Positions 45,160-55,468 of a stretch of DNA of 64,000 bases are shown here, in pieces. Under the pieces are notes generated by a model that was not told where the DNA came from, made no database searches, and worked only from the letters and a program-made list of their open reading frames with translations. The stretch comes from Eudorina sp. 2006-703-Eu-15 (taxonomy: Eukaryota; Chlorophyta; Chlorophyceae; Chlamydomonadales; Volvocaceae). The position numbers and the translations under genes were made by a program. The DNA lies in the NCBI GenBank assembly GCA_003117195.1, contig BDSI01000239.1, positions 29,439 to 93,438 on the forward strand. The letters are read 5' to 3'. Position 1 is the stretch's first letter. Each line of letters starts with the position of its first letter.

Positions 45160-45202
<43 letters not shown>

Positions 45203-45578
45203 ACCAGTGCCTACTACAGCTGCTCCTGCAGCTGCACCTGCGGCTGACGACGATGGCTTGGAGACGGAGAACGAAGATGAGGACAAGCTGGTGGTTGAGG
45301 GCGAGAGTGAGGAGGCGCATGCTGCGGCCTACAAGGCGCGTGGGTTGTTTGCGAGTTCGTTGCCTCTATACCCTCTCATCAGGCTGAAGATGAGTCCCGG
45401 CGACATCGTGTTCGTGCACGGCAACGTTGTGCACGCGGGTGACGTGGGGATCCCGGGCGAGATCCAGCCCCGCATCCACATCTCCGTGTCCCCGGACACG
45501 GCCTACATCGACACCCACTTGATTGAGCTCATGCACCCGACATTCAGGGCACGGTTCCTAGCACCGGGTTCGGCTTAG
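43459..45578 (+). CDS. 2OG-Fe(II) oxygenase-like protein with poly-Ala/Gly insertion; apparent frame break
   Basis: The first part (frame of 43459-44121) begins MVCELSPHH, has a Gln/Lys-rich stretch, then LQQFGFAVFRDEDLL, as at the start of phytanoyl-CoA-dioxygenase-like folds. The second part (other frame, to 45578) has HTD at 44043-44051, a distal His in NVVHAGD (45432-45434) and Arg 13 residues later (45471-45473): the HxD...H iron site and 2OG-binding Arg. About 360 residues of Ala, Gly, Ser and Thr, encoded partly by (GCT)n runs, are inserted between the core strands. The frames must join near 44,010-44,036. A 1-base indel is my first choice. A GT-AG interval 43942-44036 is phase-compatible but would delete a likely strand. 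Substrate unknown; the true start could be upstream. Confidence 0.6.
44301..44384. repeat. (GCT)n coding microsatellite, poly-Ala
   Basis: About 27 GCT repeats, with further runs at about 44,401-44,435 and 45,158-45,202, all inside the oxygenase-like gene in the alanine frame. GGT-rich runs precede it. A ~30-bp tandem duplication (ggaggcgccgccgcaggtgg) lies at about 44,942-44,999. Confidence 0.9.
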
Positions 45579-46490
45579 TAGTCAGCAGTACGTCGGTATG
45601 GGCCATTACAGACTGGCCCCTCTGTGTGTGTGTGTGGAAGGTAGTAGTTAGTTGTTAAGGTCGTCGCACCTGAGAGTTTATATTTCGACGGTTCATGCAT
45701 TGACTCATCGATCATGACTAGCTAGAGATAGATATATATTTTATCGGGGGATCGCACTCCGTCCTCCAAAGGATTATTCCAGCCATGCGCACACACGCAC
45801 ATGTGTGAACATGTATGTGCCTTTATCCGTCGATCATTAGTTCTTGCTGCTGCAATAGATAGTTTATGTGTGCGTGCATGCCCGCCCCTCCTCCGTCAGG
45901 GATGGCGTATAGCTATAGTTTCTCTGTGCCTCTATCTCGAACAAGCGAGTATAATAATAATAATAATATTAATACTAAACGAACGAACGACCACTGATAG
46001 ATGGTGGTGTAGATGGTTAGATAGCGAGGTTATTAGGCTGGCTGGCTGGCCGGCTGGCTGGCTGGCTGCGGTTATGGCGTGTGCACGTGCGTGTATGGAG
46101 CATCAGTTGGATGGATAGAGGAGCACACGCGCTGGCTATAGTAGAGCTGCTTCGTTGTTTGCAGGTATTGATTGTTGATGAGCGATGGATGGATGGAAGG
46201 TTATTAGGTTTTGGGAATAGCTAGATGACCAAATAAAGTATCGGTCTCTTATTATTAGAGCGAGGCTGTATGATGATGTATATCATCAGCTGCTGGTGCG
46301 CGGCTATCTAGCTGATGTGGTGTATATTGTTTGTGTGTGAGCACGTGTATTTATGTGTTTATATGTGCCAGCTGTTGTACGGCACTGTGGTAGTAGTAGG
46401 CAGGCCGATCATGCAGGGATCTGCTGCTGTATCTGTGCGTGTATATCTGTGCGTGTAACTACTTAAGGAAGGGAATACATACATACATTC
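45579..46490. other. Non-coding stretch between the oxygenase-like gene and the LINE fragment
   Basis: Probably a 3' untranslated region followed by intergenic DNA. It has TG-rich runs, a (GGCT)n block at about 46,037-46,068, an (AAT)n patch near 45,952-45,970 and several ATGGATGG runs. No gene is recognised. Confidence 0.5.
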
Positions 46491-48264
46491 GCGCATGGCA
46501 CGCGATCTGGGCAATCCGCTTCATCGCGGGTGCCACCGCCGAGGGCGGTGACGACGGCAGTGGAGTCTTAGGCTGCCACCCGTGGGTTCGCACACTGTCT
46601 GCCTACCTCGAGCTCAGCCACCCGGCTTTCCAGCCCTGGGCACTGACAACCGCCCGCGCCGCGGGGCCCTGGCTCGGTGGTGACACGATGCCAGAGGACA
46701 TCAGCCGAATCGTGGGGGCTCTGGGCCACCTGCCACCGCCCGAAGACATCGGAACCTCCCCTCTCGTCCCGGGAGACTGGTGCTGGGCGGCTGCACTGTG
46801 GGGCAACCCCCTCCTACCGAATGCACCCGAAACCAGCGGAGGCGACCGCCGCCCGGGCCTAGAGGCTTATCACGAGGCGCTGACGTACTGCCGGAAACTG
46901 CGCACAGTGGGAGACCTGGTGCGGGCCAGGGACGAGCTGGGCGGCACCGGTCAAACCCACATCGACCAGGGACCGGAGTGGCAGGAGTGGGTGCGCACAC
47001 ACCTAGACCCATCAGCAGCCTCAATCTTGCAGCTACAGGACAGGACCGCCGCCCTTGCAGCCCTCAACACCCTCTGCAGCGACATCAGCCCGGACTGGCT
47101 TGACGCGGCCCGGGCAGTGGAGGCCCGGCAGCAGCAGCCGCAGCAGGCGCCCACAACACCACCCTCACCGCCGCCAGCGCCGCCCCCACCAGAATGCGCG
47201 CAGGTGATGGCGATGATCGTGTCGCGACTGGGGTGGCGGATCCCCGGGGCAACGGAGCCCGTGCCGCTCCGCCGCCTGACCGTCAGCCAGGCGACACAGC
47301 TGCAAGGGGCCCCCGCCTGTGAACGACGCCTGCAACTACTGGGCGAGTTTGTACGGGAAGCCCTGGGCCTGCCCGACGGAACAGCCCCGCCAGACGGAGA
47401 GGTCAGCCGCTTCCGAGTGGCGTTGGCGCGCCTGTGGTCGGAGGTACGCTGGGAAAACGAGAACAAGGAGACCCTGTGGCGGATGGCAGTGGACGGCCTG
47501 CCTCTGCCCAGCAACACGCATTTGGCCAGGATGGCCCCCGAGCCGTGCGGCTGCGGAAGCTACGGGGGCGCCGCCGGCCGGCCGTGCTCCCCCCGCCTAC
47601 ACCATTTCTGGAGTGCCCCGTCGCCCAGGCCGTGCGGGAACAGATTGACCGGCACCTGTCACCCGAGCCAGCAACGGCAGTCAGCAGCAGGATGACACGG
47701 CGACACCTCTGGCTGGCGCAGGCGCCAACCGGATGTGAACAGCCTGCCTGGGACGTGATCACCCTGGCAGCGCTCTCCGCCATGGACACCGGCAGATGCT
47801 GCCTCCGGGCAGCCCAGCGTCGCGCGGCGTGGGTAACAACAGCCGCAACATCGGGGCGTCAGGCACCAACACAGCAACAACAACCAGCGCAGCGTCAGCA
47901 GGCCCCCCGCCAGCGACACATCACCGATTTCTTCGCCCGGGCCGAAGGCACCCCCCAACAGGAGGGCCCCGCACTCACCGCACCCATCGACAACGCTCCG
48001 TCACAGGAGGGCAGAATGAGCGAGGTGGACGCGATGGCAACGGCGGCGGCAGTGGCGGCGGCGGCCGGAACGGCAGCGATTGCAGCGTCGCCCCTGGACC
48101 GTGCTCGTGCTCGGGCGGTGGTGGACTTTTGGGCGCGTCTGCGATCGTTCGCAGCGCTGGGTGTCCCCCGCCGTGGCTGGGACCGGGTGGGACCACAGCA
48201 CCCCATCCTGGCCGTGGCTGGGGAGCAAGTACGGTGCGCAGCACCAGTAGAGATCACGGCCTAA
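46490..48264 (+). pseudogene. 5'-truncated LINE reverse-transcriptase C-terminus, frameshifted
   Basis: The frame open from about 46,490 to 47,610 reads as the C-terminal third of a non-LTR retrotransposon ORF2, with DWCWAAALWGNPLL and LWRMAVDGLPLPSNTHLA followed by the Cys/His motif CGCGSYGG..RLHHFW. The frame then breaks: TTCTGG needs one more base to continue as ECPVAQAVREQ, which is present in the frame open from 47434 to 48264. A 1-base deletion at about 47,610-47,614 explains this. The second part continues about 215 codons through Gln- and Ala-rich sequence to TAA at 48264. Endonuclease and RT catalytic domains are absent, as in a 5'-truncated LINE insertion. Function is lost. Confidence 0.65.
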
Positions 48265-49790
48265 GAGCACGCCGTGGGGTTAGGGAGGGGGCTCAGTCGG
48301 GGGGGCGGGGAAAGGGTGGGGGGCCTGCGAGCGAGCGCGCGGGTGGGAGGGTTCTAAGGGCGTGAGCTGGGGGAAGAGGGCGATCTGCGGAGCGTCCAGG
48401 GAGGGGCGGGGAAGCAGGCAGCGCTGGGCGAGGTTTTTGAGTGGCTTTTCGTTCGTGGTCGTGTTGCTTTCCCGGAGAGAGGCTTCCTATGGGGCGGGGG
48501 CCTCCGGTACGTGTGTGTTTGGCGGTGGTACAGTAGGAGCGCTCGCCCTGGGCTGAGCGAGGGTACGCAGGCGCGGGAGGGGGGGGGCGCGAGGGGTGCG
48601 TGGGGAGGTTCTCGGGGAGAGAGGAGGAGGCTGAGTTTCGTTGAGCTCGCGGGGCGCGTCTCTCTTGGTAGCGGTGCAGCGGAGGGGCCTTGTGTGTCTG
48701 GGGAAGGGGTTCTCAGCCTGGGGCCCGTGCCTTAGGTGGCTATCTAGGGGGGCGCCGTGCTGGCTTGTCATCCCTCCCGCGGTGCTTTGGTTGGGGCACT
48801 CGTTTCCTGGTGCGCGAGGAACAGCCTCTGCAGCAGACTCCAGGAGAGCTCCGTAGACAGCTTCGGACCAGCTACCGTGCGTCTGCTTCGCCCCCCGTAC
48901 CCCTTGTGCCGTGTGAGTAGTAGCGGCCAGCGCCTGCCCCCGCCCAGGTGGGGGGTGAGTGAGGCTTCTTGTAGCGTGCAGCCGTCGATACCTTATAGCA
49001 GGTCAGCCTTGTTAGTGTTGCGTGTGTCAGCAGCCCGTCCTGAGCTTGCCTGCGTTCTCTGGTCCTGTTCTGGTTGCTTGCGAGTTAGCTGTGAGGGTCC
49101 CCGTGGGTGAGGTGGTTCTTCCCAGGTTAGCCCGTGGGTTTACTCCCCGCTTTGTGCGCCTTCGTCGAGTCTTAGCCCCGTGTGTGCGTGGCCTGTTCCG
49201 AGGGACCCCTGAGGCCCCATCGAGTGAGCCGGGTTTTTGGTTGGCTGGGTGGGTGTGCGGGAACTTGAGAGCAGGTCGACCCCGTTTTTGGTCTCCTTGC
49301 CGAGTGCGGAGCAGCAGCCTGCAGTCGAGTTTGCTGCTCCGGTTTGTTGCTTTTCCCAGTGCAGCGGTCGAGTAAGTCCGGCCGGGGCTCACCATGAGCC
49401 AGCTGGCGGCGGGCGTGTGAGTGCGTGTGCGTGGAGGAGTGTGAGTCTGGCGCGCGAGTGCGCGCGTGTGAGTGCTTGGCCGGCCTGCTTGCTTGGAGGG
49501 GAGCCCCGCCGGGCTCGAGCCAGGGTGTGAGGCGCGCGGCGGACATACGGACAGTCAGACGGACAGACAAATCCGCGCGCCCCGCCCTGCGCTGTGGTTC
49601 GGCCCGGCAAGGGGCCCCTGGCACTCGTCCGTACGACATGTGTACGGCGAGCCGCCCACAGTGTAACACCCCATTCATACATACACTTTTGCACTCGTCT
49701 TACTACGACATATATACTCTCACACACGCACGCCATTATTATTACGACCTCGTTATTATTACAGCAGGAAACCCTTTCGTTCATTCTATC
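48265..49790 (+). other. Probable 3' untranslated region of the LINE fragment plus flank
   Basis: This is very GC-rich DNA after the LINE stop, with many overlapping open frames in several phases and no recognisable protein. Composition changes at about 49,660-49,790, where ATTATTATTAC patches appear; this may mark the LINE tail. No target-site duplication could be identified by eye. Confidence 0.35.
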
Positions 49791-49799
49791 TAAAAGCTA

Positions 49800-52098
49800 G
49801 AATATAGCCAGACAGACAGCAAGTAATAAGCAGCAGTCACGGCCAGCCAGACACAGCAAGCCAGGAATGATGAACGAACCTTATTATTGCATGTACATAC
49901 CGACATAGCACGCAGAGACACACAGCATGCATGGAACAAACGCAGCATGCAAGAGCAGCAGGTATATACGTATATAGCATCACATGAAGAAAATCGTCTA
50001 GGGTTTCGATCACGTCCCATAAACCCACGTTTCGAACCCATCAGATCAAGTAATAACAGCAGGGCGCGCTGAGGACCAGAAGGGAGTGCAGAACCCTAAA
50101 CCCTCTCCACCCATCCACGCAAAGATAGAGCAGAGAGCAAAATATGTATATACCTTTCGTACGTTCTGCGCGTGCGTGTGCATGTGCAAGTAGTACGCAA
50201 GCCACTGCAGTGTATGTTGTGGCCAAAGGTTTCGCGCGTGCATGTATGTGCAAGTAGTACACAAGCCACTGCAGTGTATATATGTGGCCAAAAGTTTACA
50301 CTGATGAGGCGAGTGCGTGATGAGGTATGTAATAGAGGGAACAATGCGCCCGTGGTGCTCGAACCTAGGACCTAGGACTACAACCATGCATGGTTACGAG
50401 ACACAACCACCGTTCCTCACACGCACGCAGCCCCAAGGAACAGAGCGATGCCATGCAAGGGCCACAATTATTATTGCCGTATAGTTCACGCAAAAAAATC
50501 CCCCGGCCAGGCAGCAGGCACATACATGGCTGGGGCGCCCCTAAACCCCTGCCCTGTCCATCATACATACATATACACGCCTGCAGTACGTTCTGCATGC
50601 TGAACGTACGGCGGATAGCCTCACGCGTCCATACACACACGTCTTTCTGCAGTACATTCTGCATGCGGAACGTACGGCATATCATGCTGCATATCACAGA
50701 CGCACACCATGACCTACCTGTCATATAGATGATGGCCCATACGTACAACAGATAGATATGAAAAACATGCTGATCGAACCCAAGACCTTCCACAAGTCAT
50801 CAACTGCTGTACAATGCCATGGCTTTGTCACACAGGCCAAGCCGATGCTAATCAACAGGCAAAATCGCATTGTAGTCGCACTTAAAACTCCCCCTGCCTG
50901 CTGGCATGCCCATGCCCATATGCCCATGCCCAGTCCCAGCAGGCGGGCATGGACTCGCGCGCGATGGGGGAGCCAAAAACTCCCCCAGCGCAGACAGAAG
51001 CACTCTGTCTGTGTGTGTGTGTGTGTGTCTGTGTGTGTGTCTGTGTGTGTGTGTCTGTGTCTGCGGCCCCCATCCAGCAGCGCCCCTGCTGCCCCCCAAC
51101 GAACAAAAACACTAACCCTCATCACCCAAGCACCAAGTGGCCAGGCCAGGCGCCCATGCAACATACAAACAATCAATCAAAGCACCGCGCACCCGCCGCG
51201 CAGCCGCGCCGCCGCACCCAACCAACAAAAGTCAGTCGGCAACCATGTCCGGCAGGGCCGCAACACAGCAGCCCCCCAGAAATAAAATTAATGGGACGAA
51301 CAATCTAATTTAGATAAACACATCCATCCAAGCAAGCAAAGAACCTCACGCAGCGCCAACATAGGAATCCCAAGAAACAGTGGAACAATACCGAAGTGTT
51401 AAAATACGAGGAAACAACACAAGCATCAAAATAAAACAAAAACATACAATAAAAACTACTCACAGATGCACGAGCATAAATCGCACAACCACGCAGAAGC
51501 ACGCGCGCCAAACCAAACGCAGCCCAGGGCCCATGCAAGTACGGGAGCCGCACGGCAACCGAACGCGCGCGAGAGACACACAGCAGTACACAGTTGCAAG
51601 TGCAAAATATTTAAACTAGAAAGGGGCACCGCCGCCAAACTCCTCAAGAATACTATTATTATTATTACATTGCGCAGCCGAACTTCAAACCAAGCCTGTG
51701 TACTTCCCTCGTTCTACTTCTCGCGCTTCATTATTACATACATACTCGGCAGAGGAGCGGAGCTGCTGGCAGGAGCCATACGCGCGCGCACGCAAGAGGT
51801 ACGCAGCAACATACGTAAAGCAGTTCTAGGCCAAGAAGTTCGCACCACCACTCTAACCACACAGCAGTATGTCACAGGAATTATATATATGCTCAGCAGC
51901 CCCTACCTCGCTTAGGCTTGCATTGCAAACAATAATTATTATTATTGTTATTTTGGATGCTCATCGATCAGGGGCTTGATTGCGCACTTGCACAATAGTA
52001 TTGTTCATGACTACTACGTACTTTACGTTCCTCACACTTTATACGTCCGCTCATTGCTCCGCGTTTCTGCTGATATGCCCACGCAGAACTAACGAAGA
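49800..52098. other. Gene-poor interval with simple repeats and tRNA-like B-boxes
   Basis: No gene is recognised. It holds a ~66-bp tandem pair at about 50,165-50,295 (caagtagtac, then aagccactgcagtgtat), a (GTGTCT/GT)n tract at about 51,007-51,064, an (ATT)n patch at 51,650-51,668, and three minus-strand B-box-like sites (50028-50038, 50355-50365, 50770-50780). Palindromes at about 50,586-50,610 and 50,650-50,674 match the 128-bp repeat at 53.7-54.4 kb. Confidence 0.45.
50586..50674. repeat. Two palindromes related to the 128-bp repeat
   Basis: GTACGTTC-TGCATGCT-GAACGTAC at about 50,587-50,610 is a near-perfect 24-bp palindrome. A variant with GTACATTC and GGAACGTAC lies about 64 bp downstream. 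The same palindrome with flanks CACGCCTGCA and GGCAT occurs in each 128-bp repeat unit at 53.7-54.4 kb. Confidence 0.65.
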
Positions 52099-53747
52099 AT
52101 GTCCCAGGAAAACGATCAAGTTCCTGCCACACCACCCCAACGATGTTCGCAACGGAACCTGCAAGATGGTGATGGCATCAACACCGAACGACAACAACAA
52201 GAAGGCGCTTCTACGTCTTGGGATGATAAGGAAAGGGATTCGGATGATTCAACAACTACACCGCCAAGGCTCATCAACCCCAGGAAACGAGGTCGCCCGC
52301 CGAAGAAGCACGCGCCCTCGTCCAGAGGACACCATCGGGACGTCTATCGCAGGTATACATACATACATCTGCTGCTCAAACCTTCCATCCTGTTAGTTAG
52401 TTCTAATGCGCGGCGGCGAGCAGTAGTTATAGTATTAGGATTATTAGTGGGGCTCCGAATTATTTCTGTCTGCGTGCGCCAATGCTCATCAGTATAGTTT
52501 TAATTACACCAGCCCAAGTAGCTGCGCCTCTATATATCTATCTAGCTGCGGCATCAGCAGCAGCAGCAATAGCAATAGCAATAGCAATAGCAATAGCAAT
52601 AGTAGCAACAATAGCAGCGCGTTCCTCTCTTCTGGGGATTTGAACCCCATCACCTTCTGCAACGTAATGCAGTTGCGTCGGCGCCCCCGCCCACGAGGGT
52701 GAAAGAGAACTCATCAACATTCACTACTCCTGTTCCCTCCTGCTTATATATGATGGATGGTGCTCCTACTACTGCTACTCATGATGCTGTGGCTGCTAAT
52801 AATGGTGCTCATGCTAATGCTCATGCTATTGATTGCCGGTGCTCCTGCCTTATGCCCCTATTATACTGTGGCACAGATGGACGCTGGATGATATCCAAAA
52901 CGGCTACATTCAACGGCGCGGCTTCAACGTACTTCACCCGTACAACAACCACCCGAGAGGCGCAGATCTAGGGTTACTCGTGCCCTTTGTGGCGCTGGCC
53001 GTCCTGGGTGCAGCACTCTGCAATAAATTTAGAGTAGTTCCACTGCCTAAAAAATCCGCCTGGCAACAACGTGCAGCTCACCTCGCGACTTGTGCTGGCC
53101 TCCAGCAGTCCGCCGCCAACAACAAGTGGGCTGAGAATGCCACCCTCCTCATGATGCCCATCTTTTATAGCGGCCCCGTCCACTGCAGCCCAGCTTCTCC
53201 CAATCCTGACGTCCAAGGGTCCGCATGCATGTTTATCACCAACTCCCACCAGTGCAAGAGAGGGGGGGCTGCCACCATGCGTCCTGAGGATCACGTCCCC
53301 TTGAGTAGAGATACGAATTATGAGGACATGGGGAACGACGTCTACCTGGTCATGCCCATGAATAATTTACGATTCACGACTCCAATGGGGGATATCTTAG
53401 GGGTCAACATCAATGCGCGACAGGACAGCTACATTAACCTCGACATCAAACAACAGGGATCTAACAGGGGTAAGGGACGGAAACCGAAGAATTGGAAGAA
53501 TGGGAGAATCCTTCAGATTGACGCGCATAGGCTTCTGCTGTGGGCATGCAAGGGTCCACCACCGTCGCACCTAGGTGATGCTGCACTAGCCATGCATCTT
53601 TGCGATTGCAAATCATGCATCAACCCGCTTCATCTGAGATGGGGGTCGCGTTCAGAGAATAGGCAGGGGCATGCACCCCTGCAGATGCCGGGTACAGAAG
53701 GGTACACGCACTTGCAATCACAGGATTTACAACTAGAGGACTTATAA
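52099..53747 (+). CDS. AT-hook and His-Me finger (HNH-like) endonuclease, two exons
   Basis: Exon 1 is 52099-52352 and exon 2 is 52877-53747. The donor (CGCAG|GTATAC) and acceptor (GGCACAG|ATGG) agree in phase, and the total is 1,125 bases, 374 residues plus stop. Exon 1 is polar, with an AT-hook-like NPRKRGRPPKKH that would contact the minor groove of AT-rich DNA. Near the C-terminus, AHRLLLWACKGPPP is followed by AMHLCDCKSCINPLHLRWG and SRSEN. This is the signature of a His-Me finger (HNH_3-like) nuclease, with a probable catalytic His in AMHLC, Cys ligands and a metal-binding Asn in SEN. Such genes occur as mobile or domesticated nucleases in algae. The last seven codons and stop lie in the first unit of the downstream 128-bp repeat. 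The start codon is my choice; upstream is TAA-rich. Confidence 0.7.
52557..52615. repeat. (AATAGC)n microsatellite in the endonuclease intron
   Basis: About six AATAGC repeats flanked by AGC and AAC variants, inside the predicted intron 52353-52876. Confidence 0.8.
52634..52648 (-). other. tRNA T-arm-like sequence
   Basis: On the minus strand GGGGTTCAAATCCCC forms a perfect T-stem and loop with a good RNA polymerase III B-box. A hairpin CTGCA..TGCAG lies just 5' of it, but its spacing does not make a canonical tRNA. It may be part of a tRNA-derived SINE in the intron. Confidence 0.35.
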
Positions 53748-54441
53748 TAAATAGGGGGAGGGGCGGTGCATACTTGCATGTTCTCATAGCTGCGTGTCCA
53801 TACAGCACGCCTGCAGTACATTCTGCATGCTGAACGTACGGCATCTGGTAGGATTTACAACTAGAGGACTTATAATAAATAGGGGGAGGGGCGGTGCATA
53901 CTTGCATGTTCTCATAGCTGCGTGTCCATACAGCACGCCTGCAGTACATTCTGCATGCTGAACGTACGGCATCTGGTAGGATTTACAACTAGAGGACTTA
54001 TAATAAATAGGGGGAGGGGCGGTGCATACTTGCATGTTCTCATAGCTGCGTGTCCATACAGCACGCCTGCCGTACATTCTGCATGCTGAACGTACGGCAT
54101 CTGGTAGGATTTACAACTAGAGGACTTATAATAAATAGGGGGAGGGGCGGTGCATACTTGCATGTTCTCATAGCTGCGTGTCCATACAGCACGCCTGCAG
54201 TACATTCTGCATGCTGAACGTACGGCATCTGGTAGGATTTACAACTAGAGGACTTATAATAAATAGGGGGAGGGGCGGTGCATACTTGCATGTTCTCATA
54301 GCTGCGTGTCCATACAGCACGCCTGCAGTACATTCTGCATGCTGAACGTACGGCATCTGGTAGGATTTACAACTAGAGGACTTATAATAAATAGGGGGAG
54401 GGGCGGTGCATACTTGCACGTTCTCATACCTGCGTGTCCAT
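53722..54441. repeat. 128-bp tandem repeat, ~5.6 copies
   Basis: Units of 128 bp start at about 53722, 53850, 53978, 54106, 54234 and 54362 (the last partial) and are nearly identical. Each has GATTTACAACTAGAGGAC, TTATAATAAATAGGGGG, and the palindrome GTACATTC-TGCATGCT-GAACGTAC. The first unit overlaps the 3' end and stop codon of the endonuclease gene. Minus-strand open frames of 97 codons are artefacts of the repetition. Confidence 0.95.
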
Positions 54442-54518
54442 ACACGCCTGCGGGTCCACAACGCCGTGCTTGCACACCTGACTTCACTGCGCGTTGTAAT
54501 TATTTATGTGAACCTATA

Positions 54519-55468
54519 CGCTGCAATGGTTGATTGTGGCGGTTGAAGGCGGCACGTGGCGGTGCTGAGGGGCGATGGAGGTGGCCGGGGGTGGGCAGGG
54601 CCACAGGTGGTGGAGGTTCGCCGCGACTCCTGTACGGCCAAGGGTACGGCAGAACGGACGTATCTCTTAGTACAATTCCTGCCTTTACAAGAGGGTTCCA
54701 ACGCAATTTAAAGCGTGTCCAACGGGCTCCTATGCACAAAGATACGCGGGGTTAAGTGCACTGAGGGGGCTGAGGATACAACCCACGGCCAACGGGCGCG
54801 GGCACGTGGCTGGCGCACGCGCACGCGCACGAACAGATTGCCAAACAAACTCGATATATATAACCCAGGGGAAGGGGGCCGCAAGTGCCCACACCCATGC
54901 CAAGGGAGGGACGTGCGTGTGCGGGGGAACCTGCCTTGCTGCGAGTAGGGGGGTTGTGGGTGAAACCCACGGGTCACCCAGCACCAAGCTCCCAAACTCA
55001 CCGCGCTAAACGCGGATCCTCTTCTCCATCAAATATAACACGCTGCAATGGTTGATTGTGGCGGTTGAAGGCGGCACGTGGCGGGGCTGAGGGGCGATGG
55101 AGGTGGCCGGGGGTGGGCAGGGCCACAGGTGGTGGAGGTTCGCCGCGACTCCTGTACGGCCAAGGGTACGGCAGAACGGACGTATCTCTTAGTACAATTC
55201 CTGCCTTTACAAGAGGGTTCCAACGCAATTTAAAGCGTGTCCAACGGGCTCCTATGCACAAAGATACGCGGGGTTTAGTGCACTGAGGGGGCTGAGGATA
55301 CAACCCACGGCCAACGGGCGCGGGCACGTGGCTGGCGCACGCGCACGCGCATGAACAGATTGCCAAACAAACTCGATATATATAACCCAGGGGAAGGGGG
55401 CCGCAAGTGCCCACACCCATGCCAAGGGAGGGACGTGCGTGTGCGGGGGAACCTGCCTTGCTGCGAGT
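54519..55468. repeat. 522-bp tandem duplication
   Basis: Sequence from CGCTGCAATGGTTGATTG at about 54,519 recurs 522 bp later with only a few differences. The first copy is complete (54,519 to about 55,040, including a ~90-bp tail absent from the second). The second stops at about 55,468, where the 184-bp satellite begins. It contains GCACGCGCACGCGCACG. No gene is recognised. Confidence 0.9.

Noticed and set aside
44159..45286. 375-codon minus-strand frame opposite the oxygenase-like gene
   Set aside because: It is the mirror of (GCT)n and GGC-rich coding sequence, which leaves other frames open. The plus strand carries the HxD and H...R motifs.
48487..49784. Many long open frames on both strands in the GC-rich 48.3-49.8-kb stretch
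   Set aside because: High GC content depletes stop codons; no frame has a recognisable domain and several overlap in conflict.
52620..52700. A complete tRNA gene around the T-arm-like sequence
   Set aside because: The T-arm is good, but the preceding stem has a 6-base loop in 16 bases and no acceptor stem pairs, so a cloverleaf cannot be closed.
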